From Mesorhizobium sp. J428 (GTDB lineage Bacteria; Pseudomonadota; Alphaproteobacteria; Rhizobiales; Rhizobiaceae): DNA of 64,000 bases. The translations under genes and the position numbers were made by a program. The stretch spans positions 1,054,001 through 1,118,000 of the forward strand of contig NZ_JAJOMX010000001.1 in assembly GCF_024699925.1 (NCBI RefSeq). The letters are read 5' to 3'. The notes under the pieces were generated by a model. It saw only the letters and a list, made by a program, of their open reading frames with translations, ran no database searches and was not told the origin of the DNA. Positions 1 through 7,832 of the stretch are shown piece by piece (the stretch's first letter is position 1; every line of letters begins with the position of its first letter).

Positions 1-654
1 GAGACCCCGCGCGCTATGATCGCCCACGGCGTCTGGCTGGATTCCAGCGAAATCGACCTGATCGCGAAGTATCCGGTCTCGGTCGCGCACAATCCGGTCT
101 CGAACATGAAACTCGCCAGCGGCATCGCCCGCGTCGGCGAAATGCTGGCCGCGGGCGTGCCCGTCGGCATCGGCACCGACGGCGAGAAGGAGAACAACAA
201 TTTCGACATGTTCGAGGAGATGAAGGTTGCCTCGCTTGTCGGCAAGCTGAAGGACCTCGACGCCGCCGCGATGGATAGCTGGGACGTGCTGAGAATGGCG
301 ACGATCACCGGCGCGAAAGCGATCGGGCTGGACCACGAGATCGGATCGATCGAGCCGGGCAAGCGCGCGGACATCATAGCCGTGCGCGCAGACACCCCGC
401 GCATGACGCCGTTCTTTGCCGACGGACCCTACTTCAACCTCCAACACAACCTCGTCCACGCGGTGCGCGGCGGCGACGTGACGCTGACCATGGTGGACGG
501 GAAGATCCTGGTCGAGGACGGCCAGCTGAAAACCGCCGACCTGAAGGACATCATCGCCGAAATCCATCGTGTCGCGCCCGGCCTCTTCGCCCGCAGAGCC
601 GCGTGGCTGGCGCAGAATGCGGAAGGCACGATGCAGTGGACGAAGGCATCGTGA
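1..654 (+). CDS. TRZ/ATZ-type amidohydrolase, C-terminal part (5' end outside window)
   Basis: The reading frame is already open at base 1, so only the C-terminal ~217 residues are present. They match the metal-dependent amidohydrolase branch that holds 5-methylthioadenosine/S-adenosylhomocysteine deaminase, guanine/8-oxoguanine deaminase and triazine hydrolases: a GTDG motif carrying the catalytic Asp, followed by the usual NNNFDMFEEMKVA helix, and the GSIEPGKRADI strand that closes the barrel. The N-terminal metal-binding His pair cannot be seen. It is followed after 16 bp by an oxygenase gene and then by xanthine-dehydrogenase-like genes, which makes a deaminase acting on a purine or other N-heterocycle plausible. 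The substrate is inference. Confidence 0.85.
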   Translation, partial: ETPRAMIAHGVWLDSSEIDLIAKYPVSVAHNPVSNMKLASGIARVGEMLAAGVPVGIGTDGEKENNNFDMFEEMKVASLVGKLKDLDAAAMDSWDVLRMATITGAKAIGLDHEIGSIEPGKRADIIAVRADTPRMTPFFADGPYFNLQHNLVHAVRGGDVTLTMVDGKILVEDGQLKTADLKDIIAEIHRVAPGLFARRAAWLAQNAEGTMQWTKAS

Positions 655-670
655 CACGGAGACCCCGATC

Positions 671-1536
671 ATGAAGACGACGGACAGGGCCGCGCTGGAC
701 GAGTGGTACGCAGTCGAGACCTCAACCGACCTGACCGCCGCGCCACTGAAGACGCGGCTGCTCGGCCAGGACATCGAGCTTCGGCGCGACGGGGAAGGCA
801 GGCCGGTCGTGCGCGAGATCCTGGATGACGGCGCGCGCGGGCCGGCGCTGCCCGCGCAGGAGCGCTACGGCTGCGTCTGGACGACGCTCGGCCATCCCAA
901 CCGGGACATTTTCGACATCGCGGAAGCTCTGGAGACCGACCGCCGCTTCATCCCTGCGGCTGGGTGAAGATGCGTGCATCGGGCCTGCGGGTGGTCGAGA
1001 ATTTCCTCGACATGGCGCATTTCCCTTTCGTCCACACCGATATTCTCGGCTCCGAGCCGCACACGGAAGTGCCGCAGTATCTGAGCGAGATCCGCCGCGA
1101 TGTGGACGAGGTGTGGGCGACCAACTGCACCTTCTTCCAGCCGCGCATCGCCGCCACCGAATCGAACGGCGATTTCGTCCACCTGACCTACCGGGTCCCG
1201 ACGCCCTTCGTGGTCATGCTCTACCGAGTGTGCCCGACCGCACCCGACAGGCTCGACGCCATCGCGCTCTTCATCCAGCCGATGGAGGAGGACCTCTGCC
1301 GGGCGCAGCCGGTGATGTATCTGGTGGACAAGACCTCCACCCATACGGCGCTGCTGAATTTCGAGCAGGTGATCTTCCTGCAGGACCGGATCATCGTGGA
1401 GAACCAGCGCCCGCTGCTTCTGCCGCTCGAGCCGCGCGCGGAAATCCCCACGCGGGCCGACTCCTCCTCCGTCGCCTACAGGCGCTGGCTAAAGGAGAAG
1501 GGTATCCGCTTCGGCACGACCATGGGAGCGGCATGA
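671..1536 (+). pseudogene. Rieske-less aromatic oxygenase component (NdmC-like), one-base frameshift
   Basis: Two frames join into one ~288-residue protein: ATG at 671 runs to a stop at 965-967, and the rest continues in the next frame from about 958. One G missing near 957-960 restores PAGWVKMRASG. The C-terminal part holds the mononuclear iron site of Rieske oxygenases (ENFLDMAHFPFVH: Asp, His, His). The N-terminal part goes directly from the first strands (LLGQDIELRR) to the segment before the catalytic domain (YGCVWTTLG). The Cys-x-His / Cys-x2-His [2Fe-2S] domain is simply not there. Length and architecture resemble NdmC, the caffeine-pathway 7-methylxanthine N-demethylase component that borrows its Rieske centre from the reductase NdmD. 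No such reductase is in the window. Its stop overlaps the next start (ATGA). Confidence 0.7.
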
Positions 1537-4500
1537 CCACTGCGGCGCATGGAATACGCGTGCTGCGGCCGGCGACGCTCGCGGAAGCGCTGGAGATGGC
1601 GACCGAGCCCGACGCGCGCCTCTTCGCCGGCGGCACCGCGCTGCAACTCGACTGGGCAAAGGGCATCGCGCAGCCGCGCATGCTGGTCGCGCTCGACCGG
1701 ATTTCCGGCCTCGGAGGCGTTTCGACGACGGCAGGAACAGTCCGCATCGGCACCCTCACCACCCTCGGCGCGCTGGAACGGGATCCCACCATCGCCTCGG
1801 CGCTGCCGCTGCTCCACGCAGCCATCCGCTCCACGGCCGGCCCGAGCGTGCGCACTCTCGCGACCATCGGCGGCAATGTCGCCGGACGAACCGGCTGCCT
1901 CCTGCCCGCGCTCCTCGCTCTCGATGCCGAGGTCATCGTGTCGGGCGGCTCCGGCGAAGTGACGCTTCCTCTCACGAACTGGCTATCGCGGCAGGCGCAC
2001 GAGCCCCAAATCGTCACGGCAATCGTGGTTCCCCTCCCCGCAAGCGGAAGCCTATGGACGCATCGCAAGATCGGCCTGCGCGCCGCCTTCACTCCGGGCG
2101 TGATCAGCGTCGCAGGGAAACTCTGCTTCGCGGACGGAAGGATCACGTCGGCGCGGCTCGCGGTCGGCAGCGGCGTGGTGGAGCCGGCGCGTCTTCGTGG
2201 CGTGGAAACAAGGCTGACGGGCTCGGAGCTCGCCTGCGTCGACTGGAACGGGCTCCGCGAGAAGATCACGCAGGAGATCGTTGCACCTGATGACGCTTTC
2301 CGCTCGGCGCGCTACCGCAGGCGTGTGGCCGCGAACGCGCTTGTCCATGGCCTGGGTGGCTCTCTTCCCGACAGCGGACAGGCAAGGCCGGGGGCAGTCA
2401 CCACACAAGCCGAACCGCTCAGTGGCGAGATCCGTCTCCGGCGCGACACGGCGGGGGCACGCTGGCACGTCCGGCCGGACGGACCGCCGAAGATCGCCGG
2501 CCGTCTCGAATATCTGACCGACCGGCGCGAGCCGGGTATGCTGGTGGCGCGCATCCTGCGGGCCGGCGTCCCCCATGCGCGCATCCTGTCGATCGACACT
2601 TCCAGGGCTGAGGCGCTGCCAGGCGTCGCCGCGGTTGTCACACATATCGATGTCGCCGGATCGAACGCGTTCGGGATCGTGGTGCAGGACCAGCCGGCGC
2701 TTTGCTTCGATAAGGTGCGCTACGCAGGCGACGCAGTCGCCGCCGTCGCGGCCGAGGATGCGGAGACGGCCGCGCGGGCGCTCGACCTCATCGACGTCCG
2801 ATACGAGCTTCTGCCCATCGTATCCGATCCGCAGGCAGCGCTGCTTGCCGGTGCAGAACAGGTCCATCCGACAGGCAATCTGCAAAGGCGGCTGGAACTG
2901 AAGCGCGGGGACACTGCCGAGGCCTTCCGGCGCGCGGCCCATGTCGTGGAAGCGACCTACGTCACGCCGCGCCAGATGCACGGCTTCATGGAGACCGAAG
3001 GCGGCTTCGCGAAGGTGGAGGAGGACGGGACGCTGACCGTCTGCGCCGGCGGCCAGCACGGCAGCCGCGACAGAATGCAGCTCTCCCGCATTCTCGGAAT
3101 GCCGGAGGAGAGGATCAGGGTCGTGACCAGCCCGACGGGAGGCGCGTTCGGCGGCAAAGACGAGCTGACCGTGCAGCCGGCCCTCGCCATCCTGGCGCTG
3201 AAGACCGGCCGGTCGGTGCGCATCCAGCTCGATCGCGCGGAGTCGGTTCTGGCCGGCACAAAGCGCAATCCGATGCGCATCCGCATGCGGACGGCCTGCG
3301 ATGCCGACGGCCTGCTGGTCGCTCAGGAGGTGGACCTGCTGGCCGATGCGGGTGCCTATGCATCGCTCGGTCCGGGCGTGATGGAGACGGCGCTCGAACA
3401 CGCCTGCGGCCCCTATCTGGTGCCGAACGTGCACACCGAGGGGCGTCTCGCCTACACCAACAATGGCGTCTGCGGCGCGTTTCGCGGTTTTGGCGCCAAC
3501 CAGATGAGCTACGCGATCGAGTGCCAGATGGACCGGCTCGCTGCCCTGAGCGGTCTCGACCGGTTCGAGATCCGCCGGCGCAACATGCGCCGGCCGGGTT
3601 CACGCGGCTACCTCGGCCAGAAGGTCGCTCCCTCTGAGCGATTGCTCGAGATGTTGCAGGCGGCTGAGGCCGATCCGATCTGGCAGCAGCCGCGCGGGCT
3701 GTCGGACGACGGGGCAGAACTGATCGGCATCGGGATGGCGATGAACTACCAGGGCAACGGGCTGGGCACGCTGCCGCCCGATCCGGGCGGCGGCGCGCTG
3801 AGGCTTGCACCGGACGGCGCGGTCGAGGCGCTCTACGGGCTGGACGAGATGGGCCAGGGCCTGCTGACCTCCGTCAAGGGCGCGGTCGCCGCAGCGCTCG
3901 GCTGCGGGCGCGAGGACGTCCGTCCCATCATCGGCGACACCGGCCGCGCGCCGGAATCCGGTTCGACGACAGCGAGCCGCGGCACCTATGTCGCGTGGCG
4001 GGTGGCCGAAAGCACCGCGCCCGCCTTCGGCGCAGCGATCCGCACGGCCGCCGGCAAGCTGCTCGGCCGAGACGCGGACACGCTTGCGATCGCGCCGGGC
4101 GGCGTGGCCGAGCGCGGCTCGAACAGCGGCGAGATTCTCCTCACCTTCGCCGAGATCGCGCGATCGGTGCCCGAGGGGTCCCTGCCCTTCGTCGAGACAA
4201 GCTTCGAATTCCCGAAGTCGGATTACGTCGACGGAAATGCACGGCTGATCTTCGCCTTCGGCGCGACGCTGGCGCGCGTCGCGGTGAGCCGCATCACCGG
4301 TCAGGTGCACGTGCTCGACCTGCACCAGCACACGGCGGCAGGCCCGATGCTCGACCTCGCTGCCTATCTCGGCCAGATCGAGGGCGGCGGCGTGCAGGGC
4401 CTCGGCTTCACGCTGAGCGAGGACGCACTGATGCAGGACGGCCGCTTCGTCACCGCGAACCTCGACACCTACATGCTGCCCGGCATAGCCGATGTGCCCC

Positions 4501-4694
4501 GCACACTCGCCAGCTTCGCGCTCGAAGGGCTCGATCCGGGCGACACCTTCGGGCCACGCGGCGCCGGCGAACTCGGCATCGGCGCCGTGACGCCGGCGAT
4601 CGCCAATGCCGTAGCCGACGCGACCGGCTTCTGGCCCGAGACCACCCCGTTCAATCCGGAGCGGCTGCTGGACGTTGCCGGAGCTGCGGCATGA
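1533..4694 (+). CDS. Xanthine-dehydrogenase-family protein: FAD subunit fused to molybdopterin subunit
   Basis: A 1053-residue protein read from the ATG at 1533, which overlaps the previous stop; the frame is open further upstream but that part is a shadow. Residues 1-~290 are a CoxM-type FAD domain (AGGT at 32-35, TIGGN at 111-115, closing YRRRVAANALVHGL). After a ~40-residue linker comes a CoxL/XdhB-type molybdopterin domain: TGGAFGGK near 535-542, GAFRGFG near 650, and GAGELG near 1010 with the likely catalytic Glu at 1013. In most members these two subunits are separate genes; here they are one chain with the 2Fe-2S subunit encoded next. It probably hydroxylates a purine-like heterocycle or an aldehyde in the cytoplasm. 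Confidence 0.9.
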   Translation: MTTAAHGIRVLRPATLAEALEMATEPDARLFAGGTALQLDWAKGIAQPRMLVALDRISGLGGVSTTAGTVRIGTLTTLGALERDPTIASALPLLHAAIRSTAGPSVRTLATIGGNVAGRTGCLLPALLALDAEVIVSGGSGEVTLPLTNWLSRQAHEPQIVTAIVVPLPASGSLWTHRKIGLRAAFTPGVISVAGKLCFADGRITSARLAVGSGVVEPARLRGVETRLTGSELACVDWNGLREKITQEIVAPDDAFRSARYRRRVAANALVHGLGGSLPDSGQARPGAVTTQAEPLSGEIRLRRDTAGARWHVRPDGPPKIAGRLEYLTDRREPGMLVARILRAGVPHARILSIDTSRAEALPGVAAVVTHIDVAGSNAFGIVVQDQPALCFDKVRYAGDAVAAVAAEDAETAARALDLIDVRYELLPIVSDPQAALLAGAEQVHPTGNLQRRLELKRGDTAEAFRRAAHVVEATYVTPRQMHGFMETEGGFAKVEEDGTLTVCAGGQHGSRDRMQLSRILGMPEERIRVVTSPTGGAFGGKDELTVQPALAILALKTGRSVRIQLDRAESVLAGTKRNPMRIRMRTACDADGLLVAQEVDLLADAGAYASLGPGVMETALEHACGPYLVPNVHTEGRLAYTNNGVCGAFRGFGANQMSYAIECQMDRLAALSGLDRFEIRRRNMRRPGSRGYLGQKVAPSERLLEMLQAAEADPIWQQPRGLSDDGAELIGIGMAMNYQGNGLGTLPPDPGGGALRLAPDGAVEALYGLDEMGQGLLTSVKGAVAAALGCGREDVRPIIGDTGRAPESGSTTASRGTYVAWRVAESTAPAFGAAIRTAAGKLLGRDADTLAIAPGGVAERGSNSGEILLTFAEIARSVPEGSLPFVETSFEFPKSDYVDGNARLIFAFGATLARVAVSRITGQVHVLDLHQHTAAGPMLDLAAYLGQIEGGGVQGLGFTLSEDALMQDGRFVTANLDTYMLPGIADVPRTLASFALEGLDPGDTFGPRGAGELGIGAVTPAIANAVADATGFWPETTPFNPERLLDVAGAAA

Positions 4695-5182
4695 ACGTGG
4701 CTTTCCGGCTCAATGGCGAAGCACGACAGGTCTCGGCTTCAGCGGACAGGCGACTGATCGACCTGCTGCGCGACGACCTCGGCCTGACCGCCGCCAAGAA
4801 AGCCTGCGGCATCGGTCGCTGCGGCAGTTGCATGGTGTTGCTAGACGGCCAGCCGGCCAATTCCTGCCTGCTCATGCTCTGGCAGCTCGACGGCCGCGAC
4901 GTCGTCACGCCGGAGGGCCTCGACGCGTTGCCCGAAGCCCGCACGGTCCGTGCCGAGCTCGCGGTGGAGAACGCCTTCCAATGCGGCTATTGTGCCCCCG
5001 GCTTCTCCATGACCCTGACGGCGCTGCTGCGTGAGAGTCCGCAGGCCGGCGAGACTGAGATCCGCGCCGCTCTCGAGGGCAACATCTGCCGCTGCACCGG
5101 CTATCATTCAATCCTCCGCGGCGCGCTCGCCGCCGCCGAGGCGCTGCGCAGGGCGCGCAGCCCGACCGGAGACAGGCAATGA
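4691..5182 (+). CDS. 2Fe-2S subunit of molybdenum hydroxylase (XdhC/CoxS-like)
   Basis: A 163-residue protein with two [2Fe-2S] clusters. The plant-ferredoxin-like N-terminal domain has CGIGRCGSC plus a following NSC, and the C-terminal helical domain has CGYC and CRCTGYHS. It carries electrons from the molybdenum centre to the FAD of the fused subunit encoded just upstream. The start ATG overlaps the upstream stop (ATGA at 4691-4694), and its own stop overlaps the aldehyde dehydrogenase start, so the four genes from the oxygenase component onward look translationally coupled. All eight cluster cysteines appear to be present. Confidence 0.92.
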   Translation: MNVAFRLNGEARQVSASADRRLIDLLRDDLGLTAAKKACGIGRCGSCMVLLDGQPANSCLLMLWQLDGRDVVTPEGLDALPEARTVRAELAVENAFQCGYCAPGFSMTLTALLRESPQAGETEIRAALEGNICRCTGYHSILRGALAAAEALRRARSPTGDRQ

Positions 5183-6681
5183 CCATCCTCGTCCGCACTC
5201 CTCAGCCCGGCGCGGAAGCGCACGCCTTCCTGTCGCGGGCGCGAAAACAGCACCTGATCGCCGGTGAATGGCGGGACGCCTCCGATGCGGGCCTGCTGGA
5301 CACCTATGATCCCGCAACCGGCCACTTGTTGGCACAGCTTGCCCGAGGCACCGTTTCGGACGTCGACGACGCCGTCGCCGCTGCAAGGAAAGCCTTCGAA
5401 AGCGATACGTGGCGCAGTATGACCCCGTCGGCGCGCGGCAAGCTCTTGTGGCGCGTGGCCGAGCTGATCGAGCGCCATGCCGACGAGCTGTCGGAACTGG
5501 AGGTGCTGGACCAGGGCAAATCGCTGAAGACCGCGCGCTTCGGCGAAATCCCGGCGTCAGCCGAGCAGTTCCGCTACTTCGCCGGATTCGCGACGAAAAT
5601 CCTCGGCACGACGATCCCCACCTCGATCGCGCACCAGCCGGCCGGCCGCAAGATCTTCGCCTACACCACGCGCGAGCCGATCGGCGTCGTCGCGGCGATC
5701 ACGCCATGGAACTCGCCGCTGCTGATGGCCGCCATGAAGCTCGCCCCGGCGTTGGCCGCCGGCTGCACGGTCGTCCTGAAGCCGGCGGAGGAGACATCGC
5801 TGACCGCGTTGCGGCTCGGTGAACTGCTGATCGAGGCCGGGCTGCCCGCGGGCGTCGTCAACATCGTCACCGGCCTCGGCGAGACCGTCGGAGCCGCCCT
5901 CGCCGCGCACAAGGACGTCGACAAGGTCGCCTTCACCGGCTCGACGGAGGTCGGCAAGCTGATCGTCACCGCCGCCACCGGAAACCTGAAGAAGCTGACG
6001 CTGGAGCTCGGCGGCAAGTCTCCTGCCATCGTCCTGCCGGACGCCGAGATGGACCTTGCAATACCCGGCGTCGCGCGCGGCATCTTCGCCAATGCCGGCC
6101 AGGTCTGCGTCGCCGGCTCCCGCGTCTATGCGCATCGCTCGATCTGCGACGAGCTCACCGCAGGACTGGCGGCAGAAGCCGCGAAGCTGCGCCTCGGCCA
6201 CGGCCTCGATGCCGAGACGGACCTCGGCCCGTTGATCAGCAGCCGGCAGGCTGAGCGGGTCGCGGCCTATGTCGCGGAAGGGCAGGAGGCGGGCGCCGAG
6301 GTCGTCGCGGGTGGCGTCCGCGAGCAGGCCTTCTACGCGCCGACGGTGCTGACTGGCGTAAGTGCGGGCATGCGCATGATGCGCGAGGAGATTTTCGGAC
6401 CCGTGGTCGCGGTCACGCCCTTCGACGACATCGACGAGGCGCTCGCTTACGCCAACGACTCTCCCTACGGCCTGGCGTCCAGCGTCTGGACACGCGACCT
6501 GTCCGCCGCGCACCGCACCGCCGCCCGTATCCGCGCCGGCACGGTGTGGATCAACTGCCACTCCTACTTCTCGCCGGAGCTGCCCAAGGGCGGCCACAAG
6601 CAATCCGGCTGGGGCTACGAGAACGGCGCGCCGGGCCTGGAAAACTATCTCGAGACCAAGACGGTCTGCGCATTGATCTGA
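5179..6681 (+). CDS. NAD(P)-dependent aldehyde dehydrogenase
   Basis: A 500-residue aldehyde dehydrogenase superfamily member of normal length. Visible are the active-site strand LTLELGGKSP, the nucleophile Cys at residue 310 (NAGQVCVAGSR), the nucleotide-binding FTGSTEVG and the closing GGHKQSGWGYENG. The ATG overlaps the stop of the 2Fe-2S subunit gene. As last gene of the operon it probably oxidises an aldehyde released by the upstream oxygenase or hydrolase step. If the NdmC-like gene removes an alkyl group from nitrogen, a short aldehyde would be the by-product; this is inference. A betaine-aldehyde-type specificity cannot be excluded. Confidence 0.92.
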   Translation: MTILVRTPQPGAEAHAFLSRARKQHLIAGEWRDASDAGLLDTYDPATGHLLAQLARGTVSDVDDAVAAARKAFESDTWRSMTPSARGKLLWRVAELIERHADELSELEVLDQGKSLKTARFGEIPASAEQFRYFAGFATKILGTTIPTSIAHQPAGRKIFAYTTREPIGVVAAITPWNSPLLMAAMKLAPALAAGCTVVLKPAEETSLTALRLGELLIEAGLPAGVVNIVTGLGETVGAALAAHKDVDKVAFTGSTEVGKLIVTAATGNLKKLTLELGGKSPAIVLPDAEMDLAIPGVARGIFANAGQVCVAGSRVYAHRSICDELTAGLAAEAAKLRLGHGLDAETDLGPLISSRQAERVAAYVAEGQEAGAEVVAGGVREQAFYAPTVLTGVSAGMRMMREEIFGPVVAVTPFDDIDEALAYANDSPYGLASSVWTRDLSAAHRTAARIRAGTVWINCHSYFSPELPKGGHKQSGWGYENGAPGLENYLETKTVCALI

Positions 6682-6703
6682 GGGCAGTCAGGTCACAAGT
6701 CGG

Positions 6704-6895
6704 TTAAGCGCGCATCGCGCTGCGCAGACAGTTCTCTCGCCGCCCACACAGCCAATGTTTGGGGCTGCCGGTCGATCGACCGGGGTGGTAGGTCTCGAAG
6801 CTCTTCGCATGGATCGCGTCGAGCCGACCCACCACCTGCACGAGAACATGGTCCGGAAACTCTTCCTTGCTGATGTTCATGACAATGTTCTTCAC
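6704..6895 (-). pseudogene. Truncated STAS-domain anti-sigma factor antagonist
   Basis: Directly after the TAA of the anti-sigma kinase gene a 63-codon frame opens with GTG. Its first ~30 residues (VLVQVVGRLDAIHAKSFE) fit the first strand and helix of a STAS domain of the RsbV/SpoIIAA kind. After that the resemblance ends abruptly and the tail looks random, so the Ser-phosphorylation site and two thirds of the domain are missing. It looks like the 5' stump of a partner gene cut off by a rearrangement whose junction lies near 6790-6800. A short inverted repeat AGCGCG-CAT-CGCGCT (6707-6721) overlaps the tail. Confidence 0.55.
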
Positions 6896-7363
6896 TTATG
6901 CAGGCAAAGGCTGGTCTTCGCCGTCGAGTCGGGAGCCAAGCGACAGTTGGTTGAGGTCCCCGACCCGACGATAAGAGAATTCGTCCAGCATGCGCCGCAT
7001 CAAGCGGATGCCGTGCCCGCCGATGACCGCGCTTTCGATGGACGATGGCAACGGTTTTTCTTCGAGCAACGTCGGATCGAACGGCGCTCCGTTGTCTGCG
7101 ATCCGCAGCAGGATCATGTCCGGCCGCCTGGAGCAGTCGACTGAAAGGATCGGCGAAGGCGTCTGCTCGGTAAAACCGTACATGATCACGTTCGTCAGAG
7201 CCTCTTCCAGGCTGAGCTGGAGGGCAAAGCGGGTTCGCTGCGGCCAGCCCTCGCGCTCGGAAAGCTCTTCCAGCCAGGCAGTCGCACGCCCGACTTCGTC
7301 GAGCCGGGCGGCTAAGCTAAGCGTATCCGTCCTACCCTCAAAGCCGCTGTCACGGCATGCCAT
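6896..7363 (-). CDS. Anti-sigma factor serine kinase, HATPase (RsbW/SpoIIAB-like)
   Basis: A 155-residue GHKL-type ATPase with N box EEALTNVIMYGF, G1 box DNGAPFDP and G2 box GGHGIRLMRR. Proteins of this size and make-up bind a sigma factor or another partner and phosphorylate a STAS antagonist. The frame is open up to an ATG at 7444, but the ATG at 7363 is preced by CCGGAG at good spacing and by no family-like residues, so 7363 is chosen. Its STAS partner follows immediately but is truncated. No PP2C phosphatase or sigma factor is nearby, so the switch would be incomplete here. Confidence 0.8.
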   Translation of the reverse strand: MACRDSGFEGRTDTLSLAARLDEVGRATAWLEELSEREGWPQRTRFALQLSLEEALTNVIMYGFTEQTPSPILSVDCSRRPDMILLRIADNGAPFDPTLLEEKPLPSSIESAVIGGHGIRLMRRMLDEFSYRRVGDLNQLSLGSRLDGEDQPLPA

Positions 7364-7832
7364 TCTTTTGTGCTCCGGAGTCTCTTGTGGTCCGCCAGCC
7401 ATCCCAGCGGCACCTTGTGTGCACAACGGGCAGACGATTATCACGCTTCATGATGAACGAACCATCAAGCAAGCCAGCAACTCCCCTGTACGTCGACACG
7501 AGGCACGCCGCACGGCGGCTGAGGGGCTGATCGAGGCGCGGGCCTAGATCGAAGAACTCTCCGCCGAATATGAAAACCCGAACGGCCGTACGAAGTCACC
7601 ACCGAGCAGGGTGAGGCGACCAAAAACTCAGGACGCCACGCAACGTGGACTCCATTCCTGCCAGCGCTTCGGAACGCAAGTCCCCTGACCGACTGGCTGC
7701 TGGTGCCGTCCGCAGCCATGCATCTGAAGCTTGATCAGACCCGGTTTGAGGTCGCACCTAGGCTGTGACCGGCAAGCGTGACGGGGTTTACCAGCATGGA
7801 AATGCTGTTGTTACTTTCCTTGAGGGTAGGCA
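7364..7832. other. Intergenic region between divergent genes
   Basis: About 470 bases between the anti-sigma gene (-) and the DUF308 gene (+). It must hold both promoters, but I see no convincing -35/-10 pair. Short plus-strand stretches around 7500-7620 read like fragments of an Ala/Glu-rich protein interrupted by stops (for example IEELSAEYENPNG after a stop near 7545), which may be the remains of a gene. The last bases, GAGGGTAGGCA at 7821-7831, are the ribosome binding site of the next gene. Confidence 0.4.

Noticed and set aside
825..1532. Upstream extension of the fused Mo hydroxylase frame by ~236 codons
   Set aside because: It lies in another frame over the oxygenase component gene, is Arg/Pro-rich and unlike any family; the ATG at 1533 overlapping the previous stop is the natural start.
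2052..3434. Long minus-strand frame of 460 codons inside the Mo hydroxylase gene
   Set aside because: A shadow of the strong codon bias of the plus-strand gene; composition is His/Arg-rich and no domain is seen.
6707..6721. AGCGCG-CAT-CGCGCT as terminator of the aldehyde dehydrogenase operon
   Set aside because: A short stem without T run, overlapping the tail of the truncated STAS frame; not convincing as terminator.
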